Shown here piece by piece: positions 1-34,078 of a stretch of DNA of 64,000 nt; the first letter of the stretch is position 1, and each line of letters opens with the position of its first letter. Below the pieces are notes generated by a model. The model was not told the origin of the DNA and ran no database searches. It saw only the letters and a list, made by a program, of their open reading frames with translations. The stretch lies in the NCBI GenBank assembly GCA_963693365.1, contig CAVNZM010000011.1:3286001-3350000 (forward strand), read 5' to 3'. The position numbers were made by a program, and so were the translations under genes. Origin of the DNA: Amoebidium appalachense (Eukaryota > Ichthyosporea).

Positions 1-22
1 TTCCCCCCCCCCCCCCCCCCCC

Positions 23-164
23 ACTCGGGTACTGTGGATGACGTGGGCCCCCCCCTGAGGATGGGCTCTGCTTATTATGCATACTCTGTATGTATGGCTT
101 GCATTCTGCATCGTGTTATCCGTTTGTTCTTGTGTACTTCGTACTTTTTGACGCATTCAAACCC
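23..164 (+). repeat. Poly-C-tailed dispersed repeat, copy A
   Basis: Starts ACTCGGGTACTGTGGATGAC and ends GACGCATTCAAA followed by a long C-run. Near-identical to copies at 13399-13650, 38029-38227, 25213-25465 (minus), 45718-45842 (minus) and 46861-46997 (minus). The right end always runs straight into poly-C. Confidence 0.85.
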
Positions 165-584
165 CCCCCCCCCTCCCCCCCCCCCCCCCCCACCCCCAAA
201 AAAATAAAAATAAAATAAAAAGGCAACTGATCATGAGTGGGTGAACACATGCTGATCTTGGTTTCAGTTCTCTGCTGACTGCCTCTTTTTCTTTTTGTCT
301 TTTTTTTTTTTTTTTTTTTTTTTGTGGACTTCAATTAATATTTTTTGAACTGCCTTTCCTGTGGGGTCCCGAGTTTCTTATCCCCTGGTGAACGCCACCA
401 GACATGCACATAGAATCTCTATTTTGCCAAAGCGATTGCCACAGAATACTCCCCATATATTTGCCATTTTTTCTCTTCCGCTGTACAGGTGTCTGTGTGA
501 GTCTGGTTGAATGCTTGGCTAACGATTGGTGTCCTATTTACTTGGCGTAGAAGTAAGGTGGTGGTGTGGAAAGACAGGTAGAAT

Positions 585-690
585 TGTGGTCAAATTATTA
601 GGAAAATGTAGTAGAGTGGTGGTAAATTATTAGAAAAATGTAGTAGAGTGGTGGTAAAGTTATTAGGAAAATATAGGAGAGTGGTGGTCA
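585..690. repeat. Degenerate tandem repeat, unit about 35-40 bp
   Basis: Three to four imperfect copies of a unit containing AAATTATTAGGAAAATGTAG and AGAGTGGTGGT. No coding potential seen. Confidence 0.75.
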
Positions 691-1068
691 AAATTTTAAG
701 TATAAACGGTAGGTCTCTGCTCCAGATGTAGCCGAAATATTAGCTGGTGCCGTGATGGTATCGAATATACCACATGCTCTGGTTGAATACGAATGTACGT
801 ACTGAGAAATAAATGTTTAGCTGCTGACGGGCAGGCAGTGATTTAATATATCATAGTATCTTGCTCACCCGTGGGTGGACTTTGGAACATGTTACTTGGA
901 ATCTCGTGTGTATATGTATACTGGAATGCTGTTTCAGTTGCACTGTGCGTGTCGTTGAAACTTGACAAATTTAAACTGAACAGACAGAAGGAGGCTGTGG
1001 GTGGTGCAAAGGCGAAGTTGGTGTGTGAATTGTCGGGAGAAAGGGGTTTGCAACCCGGGGAGACGGGT

Positions 1069-1126
<58 letters not shown>

Positions 1127-1591
1127 TGCACGTAATATACCAAAGTAGCGAATTTCGAATCGCACGTGTGCAATTGCAATCCCCCCCCCCCCCCCACCAC
1201 CACCAAACATGTACATTACAACTACCGGCCACACGCCCACACACATCGATCACGTGCGTGTACGTGTGCCTGACGCACATATGCATATACACTCGGAAGT
1301 TCTCTCTCTCTCTCTCTCACGAATGTGTACATACACACTGCGTCTCTCTCCCTTCCCCTCCCCCCTTCCCCCCTCGCCTCCCCTTCCACCACCCCCTGAA
1401 AACCGAGAAACTTCGTTCCAAATATGATGCCTATAGTATTTCACGCGTCCACAATTAAATATTACCTATCCAATTGCAACATCATAGCCCCCCGGAACAG
1501 ACACCACCAGCTGCTCCAGGACAACCCGACACGATCGCGAGCTCACACTATCTCGACGTTTGGGCCTTTCACACAAGCAACGTTAACACGG

Positions 1592-1626
<35 letters not shown>

Positions 1627-2258
1627 GTACCCCACGTAGTCTGTATTCATGGAGGCATAGATAGCACTCCCCGACACACAGTGAAGGGGACTGCAAAGCC
1701 TATCCCACTAGTGTTACACGCTATACAGTGTACAACGAAGAGGAAGGGTGATATGGTGCTCTGTGATATGTCCAACACATTGACCTCACATCGCGAGAAC
1801 TTTCAGTAGGGCCATTCCCTGGAGTTCTTTTCATCTCTCCTCTACGTATACTCTACTTCTATTCGAAGCTTGTGTCAGGATATAACATTGAATGATTTAA
1901 TTCCACTCCTATGATAACAATGAATAATACCATTCAATTATACTCCTATATTTACATTGAATGATTATAATGCTGCCAGGCTAGGTAGAATGACGGTCTA
2001 CGTTAAAGATCATATGCGGAACCATAGTGTTTGGCAATGTGTGTGTAAACCTTTACAAAACCGTACTCAAAACGTGTGTTGAACGACATTTGTATGTATG
2101 ATACATGGTGGAGTAATGAATCTCCACTTGAACACATCAAGTAAAGTGCCACAACCGATACTACAGAACTTTTTAAACAACACCACGCAATACCTGCAAA
2201 TTCTTCCAAAGTATCATATAAGTCAACAACTCAAGTACATATACATTAGCATGATGCA

Positions 2259-8914
<6,656 letters not shown>

Positions 8915-9255
8915 GTTCTTCACACAAAAAGGAAGACAACCCTTTAAGATGGTAATAATACTCTAAGGTAAACGTCAAGTTATGACGAGCGTTCAGCCTG
9001 GTGGCGCCGCCTTTCCTTTGTTCGAATTCAGTCAACTTGTACCGACAAATTAGTGCCATGATTACAAACGGATAATGTTCTTGGGTCAAAGATACTCAAA
9101 AATGTTAAACTTTAAAGACCAATCAGTTTAATAGAACGTAGTTCTAGTCCCATCTACAACTTGTTGTTTCGCCGCAATGATTGCATAACTCCCTCCTTTT
9201 CTCACTTCCCTCCACTCTCGGAACACAAGGGCAAGCCTTTGTATGTAGCCTGTAC

Positions 9256-9278
9256 GGCCCGGCCCTCCGGGCCGGCCT
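9256..9278. other. GGCC-rich hairpin
   Basis: CCGGCCC (9059-type stem at 9259-9265), loop TCC and GGGCCGG (9269-9275) form a perfect 7-bp stem with partly paired flanks. Similar GGCC-rich sequence is found at 34826-35143. Role unknown. Confidence 0.5.
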
Positions 9279-9810
9279 TATACACCGCGTCATTGTAGTG
9301 AAAAACGAAGAAGAAGAGAAAGAAAAATTATGAAAAGAAAACAAAGAAGAAAAGAGAAAAAAGGGGGGATATAGAAATACTGAGAATGAAAACCAAAAAA
9401 AACGTAGTGTACAGGGTATGCAAATATGGTGTGACGACCCCAAATACATATATCGTGCATGACCTGACCTTATTCACAATGGGCGGTATACCCATGACCA
9501 TTTCCAGGGGGAGGCGTTGTTTATTTTCATACTGATCATGAGGCTGCTGCGCGCTTGACACTCAGCACATCATTTGCATGCCCAAACAACACACACACAC
9601 ACCAGTTTAACGGTCATGTATCGCCAAATGTAGTTTGATAGCCTACATAATACCGCAACACACACACGTCACATTCACAACAGACACCCAGAAAGATAGC
9701 CTACCTGTAAATTACAACATCCTTGATTTTATACTAAACACGCGTAACTACGACCTGTTTATTAGATGTATTGATTGGCTTGAGAAACACATCACTACAA
9801 AATTCTAGCG

Positions 9811-9885
<75 letters not shown>

Positions 9886-9916
9886 CAGCTGATACCGAGT
9901 GTCCCAGGGGAGCCCC

Positions 9917-9947
<31 letters not shown>

Positions 9948-10148
9948 AACGGGGAACCCCAACTAATTGATTTCTCTTTGTAGTCTTTATGGTGTCTCGT
10001 AGAGAAAGTAAACCCTGATATATAGTCATCACCCGACATCTATGTACGTCATCATGATATACCGCTGAGGGGATATTCCGAGCAAAAACCCCCCATACCT
10101 GAGACTGGTTTCTCTTTGCCTCGACGTAAACAACGTAAACCCCTTATA

Positions 10149-10400
10149 CATCTACTCAGGCGGGGAGCTAGTTTCACTACCATCTACTGAGGCGGTGTCT
10201 CCTTTCTTTCTTTTTTTTTTTTTTTTTTTTTTTTTTACTTAAAAGGGACCTGAGTAGATGAGTAGTATAACGTCGCACGTGCGGCAACACGTCAGAACGT
10301 GTTAGCTAGTTTCAGGCCTAACACGTACTGCAAAAAAAAAAAAAAAAAAAAAAAAAAAAGAAAAGGAAGACACCGCCTCAGTAGGTGGTAGGTTTCAGGC
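10149..10400. repeat. Foldback (inverted-repeat) element with T/A-run inner ends
   Basis: The left arm contains CATCTACTGAGGCGGTGTCT then a T-run; the right arm contains an A-run then GACACCGCCTCAGTAGGTGG, its near-complement. A second pair, ATCTACTCAGG (10149) and CCTGAGTAGAT (10249), is nested with it. The centre has CACGT/ACGTG-rich sequence. It looks like a short foldback or MITE-like element; no open reading frame. Confidence 0.7.
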
Positions 10401-10777
10401 ATAGGCTATATGTGGGACTAGCTTTGAACATCTGACTTGCCAAACAGCAAACAACCAAGACCAGCTGTATTTTCTCAGCTACCCCAAGTTTTGTCATCTC
10501 CTCCCTGTTGTTTGCCCTCCAAGCTCAGGGCTATATAATCCATGCTCTCTAGCTTTAGTCGTTCTACATACAAATCTCTTTTAAAAAGCAGGCGAGAGAG
10601 TGCTTATGAGCGCCATCATTTTTGTACCTTTTAAAGGAACTCTTTCAAGAACTTTCATTTTTTTTTTTTTTAGCTGGCTCACACCCGTGACGTAAGAGGT
10701 TTTCTTTTTCAGTTGGTAAATTATAGAATCCAAACCAAAAAGAAACCAGTTGGACCTGTGGGTCTCTCTGGTCCACC

Positions 10778-15846
<5,069 letters not shown>

Positions 15847-16473
15847 TTCATTTTTTTTATAAGTTAACAGCATAACAATTAATTCCTTTTACCGTCATTT
15901 CGATTGAGTAATACCAAAATTTACCTCACGAATGAAAATCTGCCACAATGGGCTTGTGTAGTGATTTGCATCCGACGTGGGATCTAGGTAGAAGTCCAGC
16001 TGATGTGTTAGTCTGACTGGATCAAGTGCTCAACATGTTGTGAATGTGTTGTTTTTTGTAGACCATTAGTTTTAGGTGGTATCCAAGTTGAACGAGGGCG
16101 GAAAGAAGCAATATTATGAGTGGAAGCGTATTGGAAACGTCTGGATTAGTCAGTCATCAATAGTTTTAGGTCTTACCCCAATGTTTCTTCTCGTATTTAT
16201 CGATCTCGAATTACCCCCTTCATGTTGCACGGTGATTTCCTCAGCCTGCAAAGAAGTACATAAACAAAGTAGAACTGTGAGCCAAATGTGACCTTGTGTT
16301 GTGGATGGAACCGCTGTTGGAAGATCATAAGAAATGAAAACACGGCCAGATTGTGCGAGGTGGGTGTAATCATGCGTACACGTCATTATTGATCATTATG
16401 TACATCGAAGAGTATTGGGTAGCTGCTGTACTATGTACCCCCTACTCTTCAAATCAACGTGGGATTCCCCCCG

Positions 16474-16479
16474 CCCCCC

Positions 16480-16532
<53 letters not shown>

Positions 16533-16559
16533 TTTTTTTTTTTTTTTGGGGGGGGGGGG
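16474..16559. repeat. Homopolymer palindrome (C)n(A)n-c-(T)n(G)n
   Basis: C-run (to 16500, one G interruption), A-run 16501-16530, a single C, T-run 16532-16547 and G-run 16548-16559. The two halves are complementary and would fold into a long hairpin. Elsewhere in the window only one half, (C)n(A)n or (T)n(G)n, is seen. Confidence 0.85.
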
Positions 16560-17876
16560 TCGGCCGGGGTTCTAAAACCTCACAGAAAGAGGATTGGGAG
16601 GAGGGAAACGGGTAACAACGGGGTGGCTATGGGGGAAGGCCATTGCAATGTTACGAGGAAGGAGGGATCGAGTTGACCTAATTACGCTTTTTCATTAGTA
16701 AACCGCGGTTCACGTATTATTAAAAGTTGTTATAAATATCATAGGTTTTATAGCAACACCCTACTTGTTGGGGGTCTTTTAGCAAGAACGCGATTGAAAA
16801 AAAATTCTTTTGACTCGGTTTTATTGATCCGTTGATGAAGGCAATGTGCAGCCACAGGCTACATAACCACCAATAGAACTGAAAAAGCCAAAGCTACGAA
16901 ATAAAAATAAAGCGACAAGTGACAAAGGACACCAGCAGGCAAAACCTTAAGTGTACGTGTACATATGCGTGAAACTAGTTTGCTCCAACTAGTCATATGC
17001 ACCGATGTTGACCAGACCACACTCCGCAAGAAGACATCATTACTGCTGCTTCCCAACAGGCCCCCCTCAAAACCTACCGAGGCACAGCAAGCAAGTCAGC
17101 CTCTAAAAGAGCAATGCAGACCAAATCTGAGCTAAAAAACAATCCCAACGGGCCCCGCACCTAGATAACCCGGAGAAACTGCATCTAGCTCTCTGATAAG
17201 GTGGCCTAGTTGTGGCAGGACACACAGAAACACACAATTACAGAATGCATGCAAGCAAACCCGGTCATTGCCATACGAATGGAGGCTAAGGACTGGCAGT
17301 CACTTGGAAAGCTCCCCGACGACCAAGTAGCCGCCCCTCCACTCACGCAGCGCAGAAGTAGCTGAAGAAGTTGCAGCAGCCCACCGCCAATAGGTCGCGT
17401 AGAAGCGTAGACAGCGTGTGGAAGTTACCATAGGTTGCAGTGGACCACCAGGCGTTGAAGAAACCACTTTTCAAGCGAGAAACTCCGCGAAAGGGAGATG
17501 CCCCCACACTCTCACAGCAGTAGGAATACACCAGGCCACACCACACACACGCTGCAGTCACGTTCCCCTGAGTGGGACTCCCTCCCACCACAAAAAGAAG
17601 AAACGAAATTTCAGCCTTTATATACCTGCCATGGTGAAGAATCGGGAAAAAAAAGTTGACGTGACAGCTAAGAGATCAAAGTGAAAGTGAAGTCAAGAAA
17701 ACCTCAAATTTTGCTCTAGAAGACGTGTTTTGACGTCTTCCGGTCCAGGGAGATAAGGTCTCACCGTGGTCACATGAAGGTGCTAAACAATGCGTGTTGC
17801 TCAACCACTCCTGTATGACATTCTTCACCGTGCCCGTGGGGCCGGGGTTACCTCAACCCATTCTGTGCACGCGACT

Positions 17877-17878
<2 letters not shown>

Positions 17879-17945
<67 letters not shown>
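17879..17945. repeat. (CA)n microsatellite
   Basis: Pure CA of about 66 bases, followed by degenerate GCAC/CACA sequence to about 18140. Confidence 0.92.
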
Positions 17946-17947
<2 letters not shown>

Positions 17948-18244
17948 GCACGCACACACACGCACACACACACACGAACGCATGCATGCATGCACGCATG
18001 CACGCACACAAGCACACAGGCACATGTACACGCGCGCCGCGTGACGCGCGCACACGAACACAGGCCTAGGCACACGTACACACACACGTACACACACACA
18101 AGCACACACACATGCACGCACAATAACGCGCACACACAGGCTAGCATGAAAAAGGTGTTTTATTGGATGCTATCTATTATGCATCACACGATAACCCCCC
18201 CCCCCCCCTCCCCCCTCCAAGGCTCCCTCCCTCCCCCCCCCCCC

Positions 18245-18275
<31 letters not shown>

Positions 18276-20182
18276 ACACCCCCCGCAACCTCATTAAAAA
18301 AATTTAAATTTCTTTTAGACTTTCAGGTTGGGTCGGGTCCGAGGGGTTTCTAGCTTTATGGGTGGCTTGCTGCGCATCAGTTGCGCACCATCGTTTGGCC
18401 GGCAGCAAGGCACAGATGCGCCATAAAATAACAAAGAAGAAAAAGACAAGGCCAACAAAATTAAACACAGAATGAAACAATAATAATAAAGCGTTACAAA
18501 GAAGATTGCAGTATGTATCATGATTTATATGCTAAACAATGGCTTGATCCGGATGTGCTGGAATGGGGACCATTAATCGGCCTAAAAGAAACCCCCTTTA
18601 GTTAAAATAATGTGTGCTTCTGCTGCGCTCAATAACGCACATAGGTTAGGGCTCGTGGCATGCGTTTGCAACTGTCTGACTGTGCATGCACTGATCAGTG
18701 TGTCGCACAAAGTGACACATGCGCGTGCACGTACAGTGTACGTGGTGCACGTGTACGTGTACACGTGCGCATGTTCCGATTTCGAACGTTATAGATCTTT
18801 TGACAACACAATTCAGATTGGCTCAAAATTGGTGTGTGATGCGATTGGTCAGCTAATACTCACGAGTCTCACGTATACATTCCACGTGTTTCTATTCGAC
18901 GATGTGAGCCAATCATTTTAAGCTAGTGATAAATATGGCACATATCTACATCCGTCATCACGGCCACTACCTTGATTGGTGATTTTATTCCAATCAGAAA
19001 CACTTCTACCTTCACATGGACGTGATTGGCGGATTTATATAGTAGGATCGGCCGTGGAAACCGGGATGTGACCCCCTCACAACCACAGTACACACATATG
19101 CATGAAAGTTATGCGTATTGGAAACGGGGTTGGAGGCTAGATAATTCTTAACTATTTAAATTTGGTACCAAGACAATAAAACATAAGCCTAATAGGAGCT
19201 TCCATCATGCTACGTTCACACGGTGAGCCGCGCGACTCACGGCGGGACTGGGAGCTGATAAGGAAGACGTCTGATCTTATGACAGGACCGGGAATCCGGA
19301 GGACCGGAATCGGGATCTACCTCTTCAACGTGATTCATTTATGTTTTTCACTGAGCAAATAATGAAAAATAATACTGTGTATCGAATACTCTGAAAATTA
19401 TTGTTTGTGGTTGTCAGTAACCCATTAGGTTTACCTAGAAAACCCGGCCCTTTACGATGTTTGTTGGTGTGCTTATGTCCCATAAATTTTTCGCAATTCA
19501 CGACCGTTATTTTGTAGCCCTGCGAATCCACCAATCAAAAAAGCGCCTTTTTGCATCAAAGCGCGCCATTTACAAAGCGCATTCATTTCTTTGTTGTTCT
19601 TTTTTCGTGGGTGGGGTGTGTGGTTTTCGATATACGCGGGCAAGGGACAGAAATGCGAGCCACTATATGCACGTGGGCATGCATAATTTGTCCCTAATTG
19701 CATATTATTTCGATAAGAACGTTAGCATGCACTCTTTATTGACACACACGTAAAAAGGGCGGGTGACACACCACAACTTCAAAGAGCCTGATGTGACTGC
19801 ATGTCCACAAACGTACACGTTTCCCTCGCAGGTTTGACAGTTTACATGCGCATTTTCTACCACGCACACTTGATTTAGTGGCCCGAAAACGCAAACTTGC
19901 TGACTCCCTTTGTCATTTAAGCACCGTGGGAGCAAAACATTTTCGAAGACACAATCACCACATACACTTCGAGATTCTGATCGAACACTGCGAGACATGT
20001 ACACTGTACAGTAGGGAAGTCAGGTACAAACTTAACACCTGTAGGTACGTAGGGATGTGAATGTTTTTCTGTTCCTGTTTCACCTCTCTTACCATTAGAA
20101 ACGTAGACTAATGATGCCAACTTTTGGCTGTGCATATGCCACTCTACGCATGCGTGGCTTTGCAGGTAGTGAGTAGGCAATA

Positions 20183-21952
20183 ATGTGCTGCCGGTTTTTC
20201 CATTTTAGAAAATTCAGCTTCGGACAGAGGGATAAGTCTCGAAGGGAAGGTGGGGACCTCTCACCAGCGTCGCAAAAGCGAGTGAAGAAGAGTGGGTCAC
20301 TTCTTAGTTCCATTGTTTTTCGTTCCTTCAAAACACGTAAAACGGACGACAATATTCTTTTCGAAAACCACATATCAACGAAATTCCCGGGAAAGAAAGA
20401 GACATTTTCGTTTGTACCAGTTGTAGCCAGCCCCCTCCCACCGGACACAGCCATAGAACACAACGGAATAGTTTTTGAGTTTGCACCCGAAAACACACCA
20501 GCAGAGCCCATAAACACACACAACCAGGCACACACACACACCGAAAACAACCAAGGGGACGAAAATAGCACTGGGACAGAAATGGAATACTACAGTGCGT
20601 GCGATGTTGATTGCCATGACAACGGCGCGGTTGAACCAGAAAATGTGTACCCGACCCCTACACCTACACCTGGGCCTGCCAGCGGTGAGCGCCCTTTTAC
20701 GTATACATGTGCAAATACCCAGCGTCCTTTAAGCAGTGGCAGGCAGTGTTCTACTGACTGCAGCAGCACCAGCTCCACCAGTTTGGCCGATGTAGTTAAA
20801 GGAACCTACGGACACTTGGGGCTTAGCAATTACGAAATCGGGGAGGAGATCGGCGTGGGTTGCTTTGCGCACGTTTATCTCGCCACGGACATACGCACGG
20901 GAATGCGCGTTGCGTTAAAGGCCGTCGACAAAACACGTGCTGATAAGGACAAGCTATATTTGGAAGTGGAGGCGTTAAAGAAAGCGCAGACACACCCCAA
21001 CGTCATTAAGCTGTACGACGTTTTCGAAGACGAAACACACCTTTATTTGTCGACGGAATATTGCCCGAACGGAAACTTGCACCAATATCTTATCAAGCAC
21101 GGGCCATTGGGCGAGGAGCACGCTAAGAGATGGATCGCCCAATTGGCACTGGCGGTTAAACACTGCCACGACCACGGCGTCATAAATCGCGATATTAAAA
21201 ATGCAAACATTTTCATTTCCGGGAGCATGAATTTGAAGTTGGGGGATTTTGGTCTGGCCGCCATTGTGAAGGATGCAAACTCCGATCGTTTGAAATCGGC
21301 TACCGGATCGGCAGTTTTCGCCGCGCCAGAGGTTTATTCGGCACACCGATCGGGGGGTTACTATCCTATCCCGTCCGAAATTTGGGGTATTGGTGCCGTC
21401 TTGCACTCGATGCTTACCCTCCGGCTCCCTTTCGACGTCGACAGATACCAGGAGCAGTGGGGACTCTATGTCCCCCCCATGCGCGTCTCCAACTCATGCA
21501 GCCGTCTTTTGCGGCGAATTTTCCAGTTGGACCCCCACGTACGGCCATCACTGAACGAATTCCTCCTCTCCGAGTGGGTGGCGCCGGCGACCGAAAGAAT
21601 CCGTCAGATATATACAACATTCTACGGCCCGTCCAGGCCCAATTCCCACCACACCTCGCAGATTTTCGAGCCGATTACACCCGATTCGAATTCGCAGTCC
21701 GGTTGCAGACCGCCATATTTGGCAAGTGTGCACCAGATCAACGCATCCGGGGCATTCACTCGCTCGAATAGCACGTCTCCCACCCACAGTGGGCGGAATT
21801 CCGTGGACAATTCTGGAAAGTTCACGGTATTGCGGCGGAAGAGTAAGGTGGCGACTGCCAATGGGACGCCAGCACGGCGTACCAGTGCTCACATGGACAT
21901 GGCCAGGCCCTACCCGGCAACCAGTTCACAGGGCGTTGCTATGGCGTCCTAA
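20183..21952 (+). CDS. Serine/threonine protein kinase with variant HRD motif, single exon
   Basis: Eukaryotic protein kinase of 589 residues. The kinase domain spans about residues 217-465: glycine loop IGVGCFAHV (third Gly replaced by Ala), VALKAVDK with the ATP-anchoring Lys246, catalytic loop NRDIKNAN with Asp337, DFG at 355-357, an activation segment with SATGSAVFAAPEV, and PSEIWGIGAV in place of the usual D-x-W-x-x-G. Two changes are notable: the His of HRD is Asn335, and the Asp of subdomain IX is Glu. The catalytic Asp, Lys, Asn and DFG are intact, so the enzyme is probably active. The N-terminal 216 residues contain a PTPTPTPGP stretch; the C-terminal 120 residues are Ser/Thr-rich and low in order. 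The overall pattern is nearest CAMK/AMPK-like kinases, but I cannot name the subfamily. The gene is intronless, unlike most neighbours, and free of long repeats. It converges with the SNM1A gene. Confidence 0.93.
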   Translation: MCCRFFHFRKFSFGQRDKSRREGGDLSPASQKRVKKSGSLLSSIVFRSFKTRKTDDNILFENHISTKFPGKKETFSFVPVVASPLPPDTAIEHNGIVFEFAPENTPAEPINTHNQAHTHTENNQGDENSTGTEMEYYSACDVDCHDNGAVEPENVYPTPTPTPGPASGERPFTYTCANTQRPLSSGRQCSTDCSSTSSTSLADVVKGTYGHLGLSNYEIGEEIGVGCFAHVYLATDIRTGMRVALKAVDKTRADKDKLYLEVEALKKAQTHPNVIKLYDVFEDETHLYLSTEYCPNGNLHQYLIKHGPLGEEHAKRWIAQLALAVKHCHDHGVINRDIKNANIFISGSMNLKLGDFGLAAIVKDANSDRLKSATGSAVFAAPEVYSAHRSGGYYPIPSEIWGIGAVLHSMLTLRLPFDVDRYQEQWGLYVPPMRVSNSCSRLLRRIFQLDPHVRPSLNEFLLSEWVAPATERIRQIYTTFYGPSRPNSHHTSQIFEPITPDSNSQSGCRPPYLASVHQINASGAFTRSNSTSPTHSGRNSVDNSGKFTVLRRKSKVATANGTPARRTSAHMDMARPYPATSSQGVAMAS

Positions 21953-22051
21953 TATGGAAGGTTATACGTGCTATGGTTGTATGCTTTGTTCGCATTGATT
22001 GGTTAGGGTTTGCAAGGTCTAGAATTTGATAGTACGGGGTGGTGGTGGTGG

Positions 22052-22091
<40 letters not shown>

Positions 22092-22866
22092 GTGTGTGTG
22101 GTGTGTGTGTGTGTGCGAGGGGAGGGGGGAGGGGCGGGACTATGGGGACATAGATAGCTTAGGTTGTGTCCGTGTTCGGGGGGGGGGGGGGGGGGGAAGG
22201 GGGGGGAGGGGGGGGGTTAGGTCTTTTACTACGCCTAACGCAATAGTTTTAGATTAGCCTTATCATTTAGGCCTTTATGTATTCGTATATTTATTTTGTC
22301 TGTCTGTCTTTTACAATGCATGTGCGCTCATGCGCGTGTGCCCCACACCTACACCTGAGTTCTTTTCTAAGAGAAGACAGAAAAATTTCTGTACATATTT
22401 ATTTTGATTTTCTTGTACGATAAAATGGATATTTTTAATATCACCCCTGTAATAGGCGTGCTACTCTTTTTATGTTACATTTTAAACCTTCGACAAGCAG
22501 ATTTACTTCTTAATTTCCCTTTTAAGTTTTTAAGTCAATGCCGGGCTGGACCCAGCACACAAAATGACGTTCGCAAAAGAGTACACTAACCATCGTATCA
22601 CCAGATATGTACATTTGTCGTCCCCCCCCCCCCCCTTCCCCCCGCACCACAAGGAGCATATTTGCAGACACATAAACAGACACACGGGCACATACACACC
22701 ACCAATGACTAGTTTGTAGACCACACAGATCTAAGAATTATTTTTTAGCCCTATGTGTGTGTGTGTGTGTGTGTGGGTGGATGTTTGGGGGTGTTTGGGG
22801 GGGGGGGGGGGGGGGGGAAAGCCGAAAACACAATGCCGCACATTGCACCGAGGAAAACCGGTGCCT
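21953..22866. other. Convergent intergenic region, kinase and SNM1A
   Basis: Between two 3' ends. Contains a GT-rich stretch at 22053-22115, G-runs near 22182-22216 and 22797-22817, and a C-run near 22622. AT-rich sequence around 22380-22440 could hold polyadenylation signals for either gene. No gene seen. Confidence 0.55.

Positions 22867-34078
<11,212 letters not shown>

Larger units (their letters stand above)
1..2258. other. Intergenic region downstream of the M32 gene
   Basis: I see no convincing gene here. The stretch holds one copy of the poly-C-tailed dispersed repeat near its left end, T-runs at about 301-323 and 1593-1624, a G-run of about 43 bases at 1083-1125, a short (TC)n near 1304 and a degenerate tandem repeat at 585-690. 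Open frames over 871-1458 are translations of G/C homopolymers and have no recognisable domain. The right part (about 1640-2258) is ordinary AT-rich sequence, presumably the 3' flank of the minus-strand M32 gene. Confidence 0.6.
8915..10777. other. Divergent intergenic region between M32 and BLOC1S5
   Basis: About 1.9 kb separating two genes transcribed away from each other, so it should contain both promoters; I could not identify a clear core promoter. It contains a small GC hairpin near 9256-9278, a (CA)n run at 9811-9882, an A-run near 9920-9944 and an inverted-repeat element at 10149-10400. No supported gene. Confidence 0.6.
15847..20182. other. Intergenic region, BLOC1S5 to kinase
   Basis: I find no supportable gene in this 4.3 kb. 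It contains a homopolymer palindrome at 16474-16559, a (CA)n run at 17879-17945 with degenerate CA-rich flanks to about 18140, C-runs near 18197-18260, and alternating ACGT/GTAC sequence at 18724-18772. CCAATC/GATTGG hexamers cluster between about 18820 and 19030. Short open frames of 60-107 codons (for example 17343-17591 minus, 18610-18921 plus) have no recognised similarity. The right end should hold the kinase promoter. Confidence 0.55.

Noticed and set aside
17343-17591. 82-codon open frame on the minus strand
   Set aside because: No recognisable motif, no splice context, and no homology I could name.
21382-21771. Open frames overlapping the kinase on other frames and strand
   Set aside because: Shadow frames of the kinase coding sequence.
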